DNA of 64,000 nucleotides, from assembly GCA_029204225.1 (NCBI GenBank), contig CM055102.1, positions 2,214,516 through 2,278,515 on the forward strand, read 5' to 3'. The translations under genes were made by a program, and so were the position numbers. The notes below the pieces were generated by a model, which was not told the origin of the DNA, ran no database searches, and saw only the letters and a program-made list of their open reading frames with translations. Shown here one piece after another: positions 1-10,559 of the stretch (positions within the stretch are counted from its first letter, which is position 1; each line of letters starts with the position of its first letter). The DNA comes from Diphasiastrum complanatum (lineage: Eukaryota; Streptophyta; Lycopodiopsida; Lycopodiales; Lycopodiaceae).

Positions 1-10
1 CTTACTTGAG

Positions 11-1504
11 TTGAATGAACTCATGGACATAGTTGCAGAAATTGAAGAGAGACCTCTCACACTTCAAGAGCAACAAAGGTTTGATAAGAAGGCCAAAAGG
101 GCTCTTCATATCATTAAAATGAATGTTACAAATGAACTTCTCAAGGAAGTTGGAAAGTGTCAAAGTGCAAGTGAGGCATGGAATGCCTTAAAGAAGCTCT
201 TTGAATCAAAGTCCACATCTAGGGTATTGACCCTAAGGAGACAAATATTTTCTAGTAGGCAAAGAGAGGGTGAAAGTGCTCATGCATTTATCTTGAGAGT
301 TAAGTCCCTAAGTGATGATTTAGCATGCATTGATGAGAACATAAAAGATGGTGAAATAGTCCAAGTTATGTTGAATGGTTTGCTAAATGAACATGCTAAC
401 CTTGTGCAAAGTTTTGCCATTCAAAGAGTCTTGCCAAGTGTGGTTGACTTGCAAGAAATCTTATTGGCTGAAGAACATAGGTTGCAATCAAAGCTTGATG
501 GTGCATCCTTGCAAGGTGGAGGTGAAGAGGCTTTCTTCACAAAAGGCAAATTCAAGGGCAAAGGTAAAGGCAAAGGGAAATGGTCCAAAGGTGGTAACTT
601 TGATCATGATGATCACTCTTCCTCTTCCTCTTCTACTAAGAACAATAAGTCAAAGTTCAAGTGCTTTTATTGTGGGATAAAAGGTCATTTTGCAAATGAA
701 TGTTATAAGAAGAAAAGAGAGCAAGGAGAGAGGCAAGGAAATCTTACAATAGATGAGGAAGAACATAACACATGTGAATCACTTGTTATGACTTCAAGTT
801 TGTTAGCCAACATAGATGATAATGATCCTTGGTGGATTGATAGTGGAGCCTCATCTCACATGACAAGACATAAGGAATACTTTACATCCTTATTGTCTTA
901 TGAGGGAGAAGGTAACATCATCTACACTGCAAATGATGGTCAATGTGACATCAAAGGCATAGGCACTATTCCTATTTCCCTTTCAACAAATAGGAAAGCA
1001 AATCTTGAAAATGTTTTGTACATTCCTTCAATCACTAAGAATTTGCTTAGTGTAAGTCAAATGATTGACAAAGGACTTGATGTGGAGTTCATTGGAGATG
1101 CATGTTTGATAAGTAAATGTGGATCCTTGATTGCTCAAGGTAGGAGGCATGGTAAACTTTTCAAGCTTGATGCATGTGTGATCTCTAATCATGAAGGATG
1201 TATGGCTAGGGAGCAATTGACAAACCAAGAAGTTTGGCACAAGAGGTTGGTCCATCCCAACTTCAAATCTTTGGAGGTAATGGCAAAGAAAGAGCTTGTT
1301 CTTGGTCTCCCTAAAAGTCTTGTTGCAAACAATAGTGTTTGTGAACATTGTGCCTTGTCCAAATCTCATAGACTTGCTTATTCTAGATCTACTTCTAGAT
1401 CTAAAGAAGCTTTTCAACTTGTGCATTCTGATATTCATTCTTCTAGTACAACTAGCAATGGTGGGGCAAAGATGTATGCAACTTTCATTGATGACTTTAG
1501 TTAG
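11..1504 (+). pseudogene. Gag, protease and integrase N-terminus of copia A
   Basis: This is the first part of the copia polyprotein, about 497 residues visible; the start codon lies left of the window. In order it shows a Gag helical domain, a Gly/Lys-rich stretch, one zinc knuckle CFYCGIKGHFANEC (CX2CX4HX4C) that binds RNA, a protease with the DSGASSH active-site motif, and the zinc-binding integrase N-terminus with an HKRLVHP box and a CEHC pair. It ends at a TAG just after FIDDFS, the first Asp region of the integrase core. The stop comes from one extra base, after which the pol frame continues. The usual GH in the HKRLGHP box is VH here, while B keeps GH. Confidence 0.9.
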
Positions 1505-3869
1505 GTATACTTGGATCTATCTTCTTAAAAGTAAGGATGAAGTGTTTGCTGCATTTGTCAAGTTCAAGAATGAAATGGAAAACCAATTCAATACAAAGAT
1601 CAAATGCTTAAGATCTGATAATGGAGGGGAATACACCTCAAATAGGTTCAAAGACTTTTGTATAGCACATGGGATTAAGAGGGAGATGTCTAGTCCTAGG
1701 ACTCCACAACAGAATGGAGTGGCCGAGAGGAAGAATAGAACCCTTTGTGAATGTGCCAAGGCAATGAGACTACATGCTAATCTTGCTAAGTCTTTTTGGG
1801 GGGAAGCTTTAGCATGTGCTAACTATCTATGTAATAGATGGACAAGTGCTTCCTTGGATGGTAAAACTCCTCATGAGGTTCTTTATGGTAGAAGGCCGAG
1901 TGTCAAGCATTGTAGGATCTTTGGATGTACATGTTTTGTCAATATCACACTTGATGATAGAACTAAAGAAGATCCTTCATCAAAGAAGGGTGTGTTTGTT
2001 GGCTATAGTGAAGTAAGCAAGGCTTACAAAGTGTACATTCCTTCTACAAAGAAAGTTGTCATAAGTAGGGATGTCATCTTTCATGAAGAGAATGTTTCCA
2101 ATGTGGTTGATGTTGATGTTGATGTGCCTACTAATCATCATGATGTGCAAGATGTCTTGGATGAAGATGGAGATGCCACTCCAAAGCAAACTTCAAGGAA
2201 GACTCAAAGGCAAAGGGCTAAGCCATCAAGGCTAACCTATGATGAAAAAGGAAAGCAAGTGGTGGACAACTCTAACTTTGCTTTTCTTACCTCTTTTGAT
2301 GAACCAACTTGTGTAGGTGAAGCAATTCAAAAGAAGGAATGGATCCAAGCCATGGATCATGAGCATCAAGCACTCATCAAAAGCAACACATGGAGGTTGG
2401 TAAAGCTTCCAAAGGACAAGAAGGCAATTGGTTGTAAGTGGATCTTCAAGATCAAGACAAATCAAGATGGATCAATCAACAAGTACAAGGCAAGGTTGGT
2501 GGCAAAGGGGTATGCTCAAGAATATGGTATTGACTATGATGAGACCTTTGCACCCGTGGCAAAGATGGTAACTATTCGAATCCTAATCTCTCTTGCAACT
2601 CTTTATGATTGGGATATGTGGCAAATGGATGTTACTAATGCCTTCTTGAATGGTGATCTTGAAGAAGATATTTACATGGAGCAACCCGAGGGCTATGTTT
2701 CACATGATGAGCCTAATCATGTGTGCTATCTCCAAAAGAGTTTGTATGGGCTAAAGCAAGCACCAAGGAGTTGGTATGCTAAGCTCAATTCCTTCTTACT
2801 TTCTCAAAACTTTGTTATGAGTGAGTATGATCATTCTCTCTACTTTAGATTGAATGAAAATGATATCACTTTACTTTTGATCTATGTTGATGACATTATC
2901 TTAAGTGGTGGTAACAATCTAGATATAGATGAAATCAAGATGGCACTCAAAAGAGAGTTTGAAATTCAAGATCTTGGTAAACTTCATTATATCTTAGGAA
3001 TAGAGATTATTAGAACTTCTAAATCTACATTCATATGTCAAGAAAAGTATGTTAACTCTATTCTAAAAAGGTTTCATATGGAAGATTGTAAAGTTGTTTC
3101 TACTCCTATGGAATCAAATGTAAAGCTAACTACAAGAAGTAATGAAAGATCCTTCAAGGACATTACTCTCTATAGAAAGCTAATAGGATCTCTTATATGG
3201 TTAACCATCACAAGACCTGATCTAAGCTTTGTGGTTGGTAAACTAAGTCAATTTATGCAAGATCCTAGTGAGGCTCATTGGAAGCTAGGAAAGAGAGTAC
3301 TTAGATACATCTCGGGATCTAGAGATTTTGGCATCTTGTATGGAGGTACTACACCTAACCTTTCTGGATTTTCAGATTCAGATTTTGCAGGTGATCAAAT
3401 GGATAGGAAGTCAACAAGTGCCTTTGCAATCTATCTTGGAGATGGAGTGGTCTCATGGCTATCAAAGAAGCAACCAACTATCTCTCTATCTTCCACCGAA
3501 GCCGAGTACAAGGCATTAACAACATGCACCAAGGAGATTCTTTGGATCAAGAGGATGTTATTGGATCTTCACTTGCTGGAACCAGAGAAGACTCCAATCA
3601 TACTTTGTGATAACCTTTCAGCCCAAAGCTTGGCAAGCAATCCTGTTTTTCATGCAAGGAGCAAGCACATTGAGATTGCTCACCATTTTGTGAGAGATCA
3701 AGTCATTGCCAAAGAGGTGGAGCCTCAACATGTCTCTTCAAAGGAGTGTGTGGCTGATATCTTCACCAAACCATTGGGAAAGGACCTATATTTAATGCAT
3801 AGATCTAATCTTGGAATGTGCTCAAAGACTATGTTGAAACTAGCATCCAATGTTGAAGAGGGAGTGTGA
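1503..3869 (+). pseudogene. Integrase core, reverse transcriptase and RNase H of copia A
   Basis: This frame continues the polyprotein one base out of register with the upstream frame. The integrase core shows the second catalytic Asp in RSDNGGEY and the Glu in QQNGVAERKNRT. The RT shows NAFLNGDLEEDIYMEQ, SLYGLKQAPRSW and an intact YVDD catalytic box near 2884. The RNase H shows SDSDFAGD, SSTEAEYKAL and a C-terminal ADIFTKPLGK. No other stop interrupts it to 3869, and its stop codon overlaps the first bases of the 3' LTR, as in B. Each enzymatic domain looks intact; only the frameshift at 1501-1505 separates this part from Gag. Without frameshifting it would not be made as one polyprotein. 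Confidence 0.92.
3855..3864 (+). other. Polypurine tract of copia A
   Basis: The purine run GAAGAGGGAG lies directly before the TGTG that opens the 3' LTR. This is where plus-strand DNA synthesis would be primed. Confidence 0.85.
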
Positions 3870-4519
3870 AAATTGTCAACATTTCCTAGCTAGTTTGAGG
3901 TCTAAATTGGCTAAAATTGTAAATAGTTTTGGTTCTGGAGTTTCACACGTGTGAACCAGGCCACAATGTTTTTATTTACTGTATTTTTTCAGTATGATGA
4001 AGTGTCAAACTTCATACCCTTCAAAATGAGACCATTTTGATGTATTTTGGTCATATAAGCCATTTTTAGCTATTTTTCCTATATAGGGAATATCTAGGGT
4101 CAAGTACCTTCTAGAGAGAGGAGAGAGAGTCATCTTCCTCATCCATAAATAGTAGGGAAGTCGTGGAGAACAGGTTGGAGAAACCTTTTGTATGCTTCAT
4201 TGAGATCAATAGATCATTGTCATTGTTTCTTCCTCCATTGAGAGCATTGTTGTGTGTATTGTCTTCAAGCTATTGTGTATGATCTTAGGTGCTTTCCAAA
4301 AGTGGTAGGCTGATGTATTATGGACTGTATAATGCTATTTTGGGCCGCACTTGATGTTTATGGAAGTTTCCATTTGTGATAAATGCTTTTTGATCAAGTT
4401 CTTTGCATTCTAGGTAGCATAGAATGTGTTGCCAATTCCTAGCTTATGTAGTTTGGAGTGCAAGCATTCAAGCCAATGATCTTGGAGTTTAGATCCACTT
4501 AGGATCTGTATTTTTCACA
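3865..4519 (+). repeat. 3' LTR of copia A
   Basis: A 655-bp LTR that starts TGTGAAAATTGTCAAC and ends TATTTTTCACA. It matches both LTRs of B almost base for base. A TATA-like CTATATAGGG lies near 4080 and a G-box palindrome at 3942-3955, about 125 bp upstream of it in U3. A CT/GA-rich stretch (GAGAGAGGAGAGAG) follows near 4112. Confidence 0.93.
3942..3955. promoter_or_regulatory. G-box palindrome in LTR of copia A
   Basis: TTCACACGTGTGAA is a perfect 14-bp palindrome around a CACGTG core, the site type bound by plant bZIP and bHLH factors. Here it lies upstream of the TATA-like box. Binding is inference. Confidence 0.6.
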
Positions 4520-5599
4520 TCCCATTTCCCACCATGTTTTGTAGATTGTATGTCCATGTAAAGTGGTTCTGAGTGCATATTTAATAATAGCAACCCTATA
4601 GATCCAAATTGACTGAGGTTGAGATAACACCTAGAGAAGTTACCCTTAACCACTCACATTGTATGGTGTTCAATTGCTATTCAAATTCCCATAGTTGATC
4701 CTCTAATAAGGGACAAAATGGAGTAAGCATGCAAATTGAATAATTCAATGGCTAGACACAATTGACAAGGAAAGGTAGTCTTTTAAAACTGTGACAAACA
4801 TTTGTTGAGAAAATATCAAGCTAGTCATCTATCTAATTTCCACACTTCCAATCCAACAATCAACTAAAATAAGGACCTTAATACTAGATAAGATCTTGGA
4901 AAGTTGATAATTATTCACAGTGATATAACAAAAGGCAGTCTCAGTTGATATATACTTATTCATTTACACTTTGGCCTCCAATCTTGAAATTCTTAAATGC
5001 TTGTCTCAATGTAAACTCCTAGACTATTAGCTTTTTAATCCCTAGTTATTAAAGCATCACCCATAAACACCTTAAAATTTGTGAAAATATACGATTAAGA
5101 TCAATAGCATATCAAAAATCTATGTACAAAAAAGAGTTTGAATATCCTTGCAACTTTGTCACTTTCACTTGTTACTCCTAGCCTTCTTCTTAGCCACTGC
5201 CACATCCTTCAGTAATTGTAAGTTTTCAAATCGAATAGATCGTAAGATTGAGTGCATTCGCTCTAGTTTTGATCTAATATCGAATGTTATCTTTTGTAAT
5301 GATTGATTATTTCTTTTAAGTTCTTCATTTTCCTCTAAAGTCTTTTGGACAGGACAATCTCTTTTATGACAAAAAGAAGATATGCGTATCAACTCACATT
5401 CTAAAAAGTCATAGAAAACTGATTTTCATAATTCTGTAATCTCTCACAATATCCTAGTAATCCAGTATGCCCATTGCATATCCATGTAACTAGATGAGTT
5501 ATTGAAGAGAATGTGAGATGAGTCAAAGTGCTAGGATCTTGAGGATACAATGTTCCATCTGTCCACAAATCCAAGTTCTTCTTTCTTTCTTCCCTATAA
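4520..5599. other. Unassigned region between copia A and Tat-like G
   Basis: About 1.1 kb of AT-rich DNA. I see no LTR ends, primer site or conserved retrotransposon domain. The only coding-like signal is on the minus strand at 5165-5646. It is probably degenerate repeat DNA or the far end of another element. Confidence 0.5.
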
Positions 5600-5646
5600 C
5601 GGAAATGAGGGGCAAGGGCCTTCCCCATTTTATAAAAAGACACCAT
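5165..5646 (-). pseudogene. Coiled-coil coding remnant, unidentified
   Basis: Two abutting minus-strand frames (5401-5646, then 5165-5392) read together as a plausible protein with one frameshift near 5395. The first part contains LDLWTDGTLYPQDPSTLTHL and HLVTWICNGHTGLLGY. The second is a charged helical stretch (TLEENEELKRNNQSLQK, KLERMHSILRSI) ending in a basic tail, consistent with a coiled coil. I do not recognise the family. A coiled coil near a Tat LTR suggests the extra ORF of a Tat element, but I could not align it with the versions at 15.5-17.4, 39.3-43.5 or 54.2-55.6 kb. The right end overlaps the LTR homology starting near 5600, so it may be partly accidental. Confidence 0.35.
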
Positions 5647-6085
5647 TTGTACACTATTTCCATGCTTAATGAGAAGGAGGAAACTCTACCATTTTTGGAA
5701 GAGAAGCATCATCATTTGCTATTCACTACTTGCTATTGCTCTTGGTTGTGTTTTCTATTGCTTTCGATTTCCATGTTTATTGTTTGCCATAGTAAATGTT
5801 TTTCCATTAGCAAGCATAAGGAGCATTTGAGCTAACCTCCACCCTCACTCTCTTTCTCTCTCTTTCTCTTCTCTTCTCAATCTCTTCTTCTCGATTCCTT
5901 CCCTTCAACCAAACTATGATGAATGTTAGTGTAGAGGAGTAGAGTTAAAGAGGAGTAGTATAGTGGTGAGTAGAGTTAAGGGAGAAAGTAGGAAATTAAC
6001 TAAAAGTAGCATCTATGCACCTATCCAGTGATCTAACCTTTGTTGACAGGCAGAAGGGCTATACTACAAGAGATCTTCAACCCCA
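5600..6085 (+). repeat. 5' LTR remnant of Tat-like G
   Basis: Recognised because about 5605-5825 matches, inverted, the LTR piece at 14711-14930, including a TATA box TATAAAAAG at 5631-5639. A pyrimidine-rich CTCTTTCTC stretch follows at 5845-5900, then GA-rich sequence, and a probable LTR end CCCCA just before the primer site. The U3 start is missing: the G3 LTR continues about 270 bp further upstream, but the sequence here is unrelated. Confidence 0.7.
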
Positions 6086-6088
6086 TAG

Positions 6089-6105
6089 TGGCGCTGATGC
6101 CGAGG
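6089..6105 (+). other. Primer binding site of Tat-like G
   Basis: TGGCGCTGATGCCGAGG follows the LTR end by a few bases. It resembles the TGGCGCCGTTGCC-type primer site common in plant Tat and related gypsy elements, with mismatches expected in an old copy. Confidence 0.7.
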
Positions 6106-6399
6106 ATAGGTTTCCACTAACTAGTGTAGTTGCATTTTAGCTATTTTCTTGTTTTTTAGAGTAGGTTAGGTAGATTTTTGGGAGTTAAAGAGTTAGTTTT
6201 CTGTATTTTTTTGTGTTTGGACTGTTCTCAGCTAGCGGAGGAGGTGTGAGAGGGTAGAGGAGGCCCTAAACAACCTCTAAGGGCTTGAAACCCAAAACAA
6301 TCATCCAAAAAACTCAAAAAACAGACCAATATACATTTTGGAGGGAAAAAGAGCCAAAAAACTCATCAGATTTTTATATCTCCAGAATCAATGGGAATT

Positions 6400-7185
6400 A
6401 ACCCTTGCATGACTGGTAGCAGCTCCAGGGTACTGTCCCAGACCTACATAGAAGCCTGCGAGAGTTAGTTCCAAACAGATTGTAAAAATCAGAGAAAAAT
6501 CATAAAAAATTCAAAAAACCCTTGAAAAAATCCAAAAAATTCAAATCTCTTGCAGAGCCCTCTGAAGTTTCATCTCAGTGAGACTAGGACACAGAGAAGC
6601 TTGCGAGAGTTAGTTTGATGATTAAGTGTCTGTACGAGAGTTCCCAGTGAAAAAAAGATGGGAAAGTACCAGTGAACCCTCGCAGACAGTGAAATTTTCA
6701 GTTTCAGTGGTCAAGAACTCTTGTAGAGGATTCTGAAGTTCCATCTTAGTGAGACCAGGACACATAGGAGCTTGCGAGAGTTAGTTTGATTCCAGTGAGC
6801 AGAAAATTGGATTTAAGTGCTAAAAAATCACTAAAAAATGAAGATCCAGCAAATCCTTCTAGTAAGAACTCTCGCAGACCTTCTCAATCGATTTAGAATG
6901 TCAAATTACATTAGTGATGAAGCCTGCGAGAGTTAGTATGAAGATCTGGTGAAGACAAGCACAAAAAGTGATTTTGAACCCTCGTAGACAGTGAAATTTT
7001 CACTTCTTGCAAGAGTTAACTCTCGCAGAGAATTCTATAGTGAGATCTGACCCAGATCCAGTTACTATGAAGCTTGCGAGAGCTACTTCTCGGAGATCTA
7101 AAAGATATCAAGTTTTTAATCTGCAAAGACAGCTAAAAAACCCTCGCACAGCCAACCCTTGCACAAGATAACCCTCGCAGACCAG
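6400..7185 (+). repeat. Degenerate ~150-170 bp tandem array in leader of G
   Basis: In the untranslated leader (6106-7386) the octamer TGCGAGAG occurs at 6457, 6602, 6773, 6925 and 7075. Alternating with it, CTCGCAGA occurs at 6679, 6871, 7022 and 7174, with weaker copies (CTCTTGCAGA near 6547, CTCGTAGAC near 6979). Longer similarity supports true repeats: 6552-6620 and 6722-6790 match over about 65 bp, and the AACCCTCGCAGACAGTGAAA type recurs near 6675 and 6977. AACTCTCGCA at 6868 is the exact reverse complement of TGCGAGAGTT elsewhere in the array, so RNA pairing is possible. Confidence 0.75.
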
Positions 7186-7386
7186 ATCAGTGGAAAGATC
7201 TGCATCAGATCTAGCTACTTTCAAAATCTCAGGTCAATCAGTGCAAGGAGTGAAAAGTTACCAAGGAAAAACCACCGTAAAAGGCCTAAAATTCATTTCG
7301 GCCTATCAGATTGATCAGATCCTTGAAGATCCAGACTGCATCCTACTGTATAAGCAAGATCCAATAATTTTGGAACCCACCATCGG

Positions 7387-8930
7387 ATGAATCTGAGATC
7401 GGGACGATCAATAGCACGAAGGATAGCAAATCAGGCACCACACCTTCCCCTAGCAACTGTGCAACAAGAGGCAGAACCGGAACCATCACCAATGGATCCA
7501 ATGGGCCAACTCGTACCTGTCGCACCCTTGCATGCAGTTTGGAGAACACCACGGATGGAGATACCAAAATACGCCAGATCATCAGATCCCATCCGATTCC
7601 TCCAGATCTATGAGTGAGCTTGTGAAAATTACTACAAATGGACACCTGCAATGAAGCTGATGCTATTTCCTATGTCCTTGCTTGCAGTGGATCAGGATTG
7701 GTTTTTCAACTTGTCAGAGGAAGAGAAATCCACCTGGGAAGCAGTTAAAGCGGCTTTCATTACGCACTTTAAACCAAAAAAGTTCCTGGAAGACCCATTT
7801 CTCCTACTAAGCAAAGTCAAGATGGGAAAACAAGAAAGGGTCCGGGACTATATTGAACAGGTCAAACATCTACGATGCGAGTGCAGTATAGCCCTGAATC
7901 CTGATCATGCAGTGATCATGTGGTTCCTAGCCGGATTACCACGAAGCATCAGAAGAGAACTGAAACGACGGAAGCAGTACGCTACTCTACAAGAATCTAT
8001 GGAAGATGCCATCAGGGAAGAGGATGAGGGATCTAACGACAAATATCTTTCCACCCACACTCCTACTCTCTCGATCACATCATCATCATCAAACGCATCC
8101 GCTCTATCCACAGAACTACTGTTGGAGCAAATGACAAAATTACACAAACAACAGATGGAGCAACTTACGGTGCAGTTTGACTAGAAACTGAAGGCCTTAC
8201 AAGGAACTATAGCAGTAACTCCACATCAACCGGAACCAACCCAGCTGCAGTATCCTCAACGAGAAAATGTATGGTGTTCAGTATGCACGAAAAACCATAC
8301 AACGAACGAGTGTCCAATCCAAAAGCAATATCTGAGACTGACACATAGATTCTGCCATCTGTGCAATGCAACATCGCATGATACGGCATTTTGCCCGTTT
8401 AACCCCAAGGTTGTTCAACAGAAGAGAAGTCCTTATCAGACTTCTTATTCTTATCATCAAGGGGCACCTAATGCTGCACCAAGGTACGACGCACCCAATC
8501 AACCACAACGCATGGCCTTAATTGCTCCACCAGGGCCAGCCAATCAACAAGTGGCCCATGTAAACCTGACAGCAGTAGAACAAGAATTGCAAATGTCACA
8601 TCAACTTGAGCAGCAGTAGTGGTACGGACCAGATGAACCATTTATGGATCTTGCCATAAATGAATATGTTTCGGCCTATGCAGCTCAAACTCAACATCAA
8701 GGTGGAAGAAATTATGGCTGCTACGGGTGCGGTGAGGGACACAGAATCGCAGAATGTCCCTACAAAGGACAATATACAACCTCCTGTCCGAATTGCGGTT
8801 ATGGACACTGTTTCAAGAATTGTCCATTTAAACCTGGAACCAGTGCACCTCTTAACCTCATTGCCATACAACAATCAGCAGTTCCAGTGGGGATGCCATC
8901 AAAAGGTTGACACAACCATGCTCCTGTTTT
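7387..8930 (+). pseudogene. gag of Tat-like G with four zinc knuckles
   Basis: Capsid/nucleocapsid protein that packages element RNA. The start MNLRSGRS is chosen because NLRSG openings are usual for plant Tat/Athila Gag. A capsid-type segment follows (WEAVKAAFITHFKPKKF, DPFLLLSKVKMGKQERVRDY, MWFLAGLPRSIRRELKR). A nucleocapsid region then carries four CCHC knuckles: CSVCTKNHTTNEC, CHLCNATSHDTAFC, CYGCGEGHRIAEC and CPNCGYGHCFKNC. Only the second has the standard four-residue gap before His; the others have three. In-frame stops lie at about 7615, 8182 and 8618, and a frameshift near 8910-8930 leads into the protease frame. Confidence 0.85.
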
Positions 8931-10550
8931 AGTTGTTACGCACAGAAGAGGAAGGAAGTGGCTCCCTCACCACCACCATCGGTCACTGAGGACCAACCCT
9001 CAACTTCAGCACCATATCCAAATGTGAGGGAAGAGATAAGACAGTATCAGAAAATAAGACACTGGATACAAAAAGCACAAGAGGAGGAAAAAGATCAAGA
9101 ACGAAACAATCCCATAGAACCTCCAGTTGGTGTCGAACAGGAACCGCAAACGAGCTCACCACTGCGCACTGATTAGAATGATCGGTTGCACCAACATGAA
9201 CCACCTTTTCACGTGGTGGAGCCTGAGGAACCACGCACTGAAAGGCTCACACTCTTTCTGTCAAGCCACATTAATTTACCCCTTAGAGAACTACTACAGA
9301 TTGCACCACAAGCGAAAAGCCTTTTAGCTGAATGGGCCAAAGCGGATGAGGAGCCAGTAGCGCCTGAGCCCATCTATTGTGTGGGCTATGATGAAACAAG
9401 TAATGTCCTCCACATCAGAGCAACATGGGAAAGTGAGGAACACAACATCACTTTGCCAATCAAACACAAGAGATACGAGGACGAGGCGGTAGTGGTAGAT
9501 GGAGGATTGGGTGTCAATCTGATCTCCACTACTTTGTACGAAAAATGGGAATTACAAGGATTGAAGCCAGCCAGATTCGCCATCAAGCTAGCAGATCAAT
9601 CCTGTGTGAAACCAAAAGGTGTAGTTGTTGATATTCCTGTAAAGATAGCAGGCATGCAGTATGTCATTACTTTTGTAGTCATGGATAAACCTAAATCTCC
9701 ATCTGCATACCGTGTCTTGTTGGGAAGACCATGGTTGAGAGTTGCGTAAGTAGTACACAACTGGGGTACAGGGAAACTCACCTTCAAGAACAGAGAACAG
9801 GCTGTAAAGGTAGATCCAACCACATGGGCGGTGAAACCTATTGCACCCAAAGCTCATGACGGATCATCCACGACAGATCATACGATTGACCACCCAAGGC
9901 CAGCCAAGAGAGGTCACTATCATTCAGAGATGGATGTCATGAGATGGACGGATGCATTAGCAACTATTGACTGCTAGACATGTCAATATGAATCAGATCC
10001 AGAACCGAATACATCTTCACCCAAATGTTACACTACGGACACAACAATTACATTTGGGGTGAATATGATAAATGTAGCATGGCTGTCAGCGGAGCCGATT
10101 GAGAACCCAGTGGATGATGATCTAGTCCCTTGGCAACATGCTCTAACTTATAATAAGGAGATTGAGCTGACTGATGAACAAGTCCTACACCACATGGACC
10201 CATATCATTACGGAACCAAGAAGGTACCAGCTCAACCACTACAAAGGTCTGCTATGGCGAAAGTCTCAAGGATCGATCCACCCAAGGCACCTGCAAATAA
10301 GAAGAATCAGTTGAAGCAATGCTACAACTAGGTGATCCGATGGAGTGACCTACCCAAAGAGGCAATAGCTACAGTAGACATTGATATTCACAACCATGAG
10401 GCGAATGTCATAGCAGTCCCAAAGAAAGACAACAGGGATGAACCCACCAAAATGACAAAAAAAGAGCAAAAAGAAGGTGTTGGATACCTTGAAGTCAATC
10501 AAGTTGGACTCAGATACAATGTCATCTTCTACACAGGTGACAGAAAATAA
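8931..10550 (+). pseudogene. Protease and linker of Tat-like G
   Basis: Aspartic protease that would cut the polyprotein. The flap-side segment VLHIRATWESEEHNITLPI is followed by the active-site region VVVDGGLGVNLIS, then VLLGRPWLRVA, the typical C-terminal end of this protease type. G2 has DGGSG at the same place, so Ser has become Leu here. Downstream is a long linker with INVAWLSAEPIENP and TDEQVLHHMDP, also conserved in G2 and leading into RT. Stops interrupt at 9174, 9747 and about 10329. The function is clear from the motifs; the copy is dead. Confidence 0.8.
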
Positions 10551-10559
10551 AAAAATGAC

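Larger units (their letters stand above)
1..4519 (+). mobile_element. Ty1/copia retrotransposon A, 5' end outside window
   Basis: An autonomous-type copia element running from inside gag to the end of its 3' LTR. The domain order gag, protease, integrase, reverse transcriptase, RNase H (integrase before RT) places it in Ty1/copia. Its 5' LTR, primer site and first Gag residues are cut off by the window edge, so its left target duplication cannot be checked. It is nearly identical to element B at 55971-62404 on the opposite strand: I see about half a dozen amino-acid differences over the whole polyprotein. The bases after its LTR (TCCCA) differ from the flanks of B, so the two are separate insertions and not one duplicated segment. 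Confidence 0.95.

Noticed and set aside
1296-1502. Upstream extension of the copia A pol frame before 1503
   Set aside because: The correct frame there is the Gag-protease-integrase frame; the extension is out of register and shows no conserved residues.
2100-2135. GTTGAT/GATGTT repeats in copia A as a separate microsatellite
   Set aside because: They encode a Val-Asp run within the integrase-RT linker and are identical in B; too short to matter.
4520-4524. TCCCA as the target duplication of copia A
   Set aside because: The left flank lies outside the window, so the duplication cannot be confirmed.
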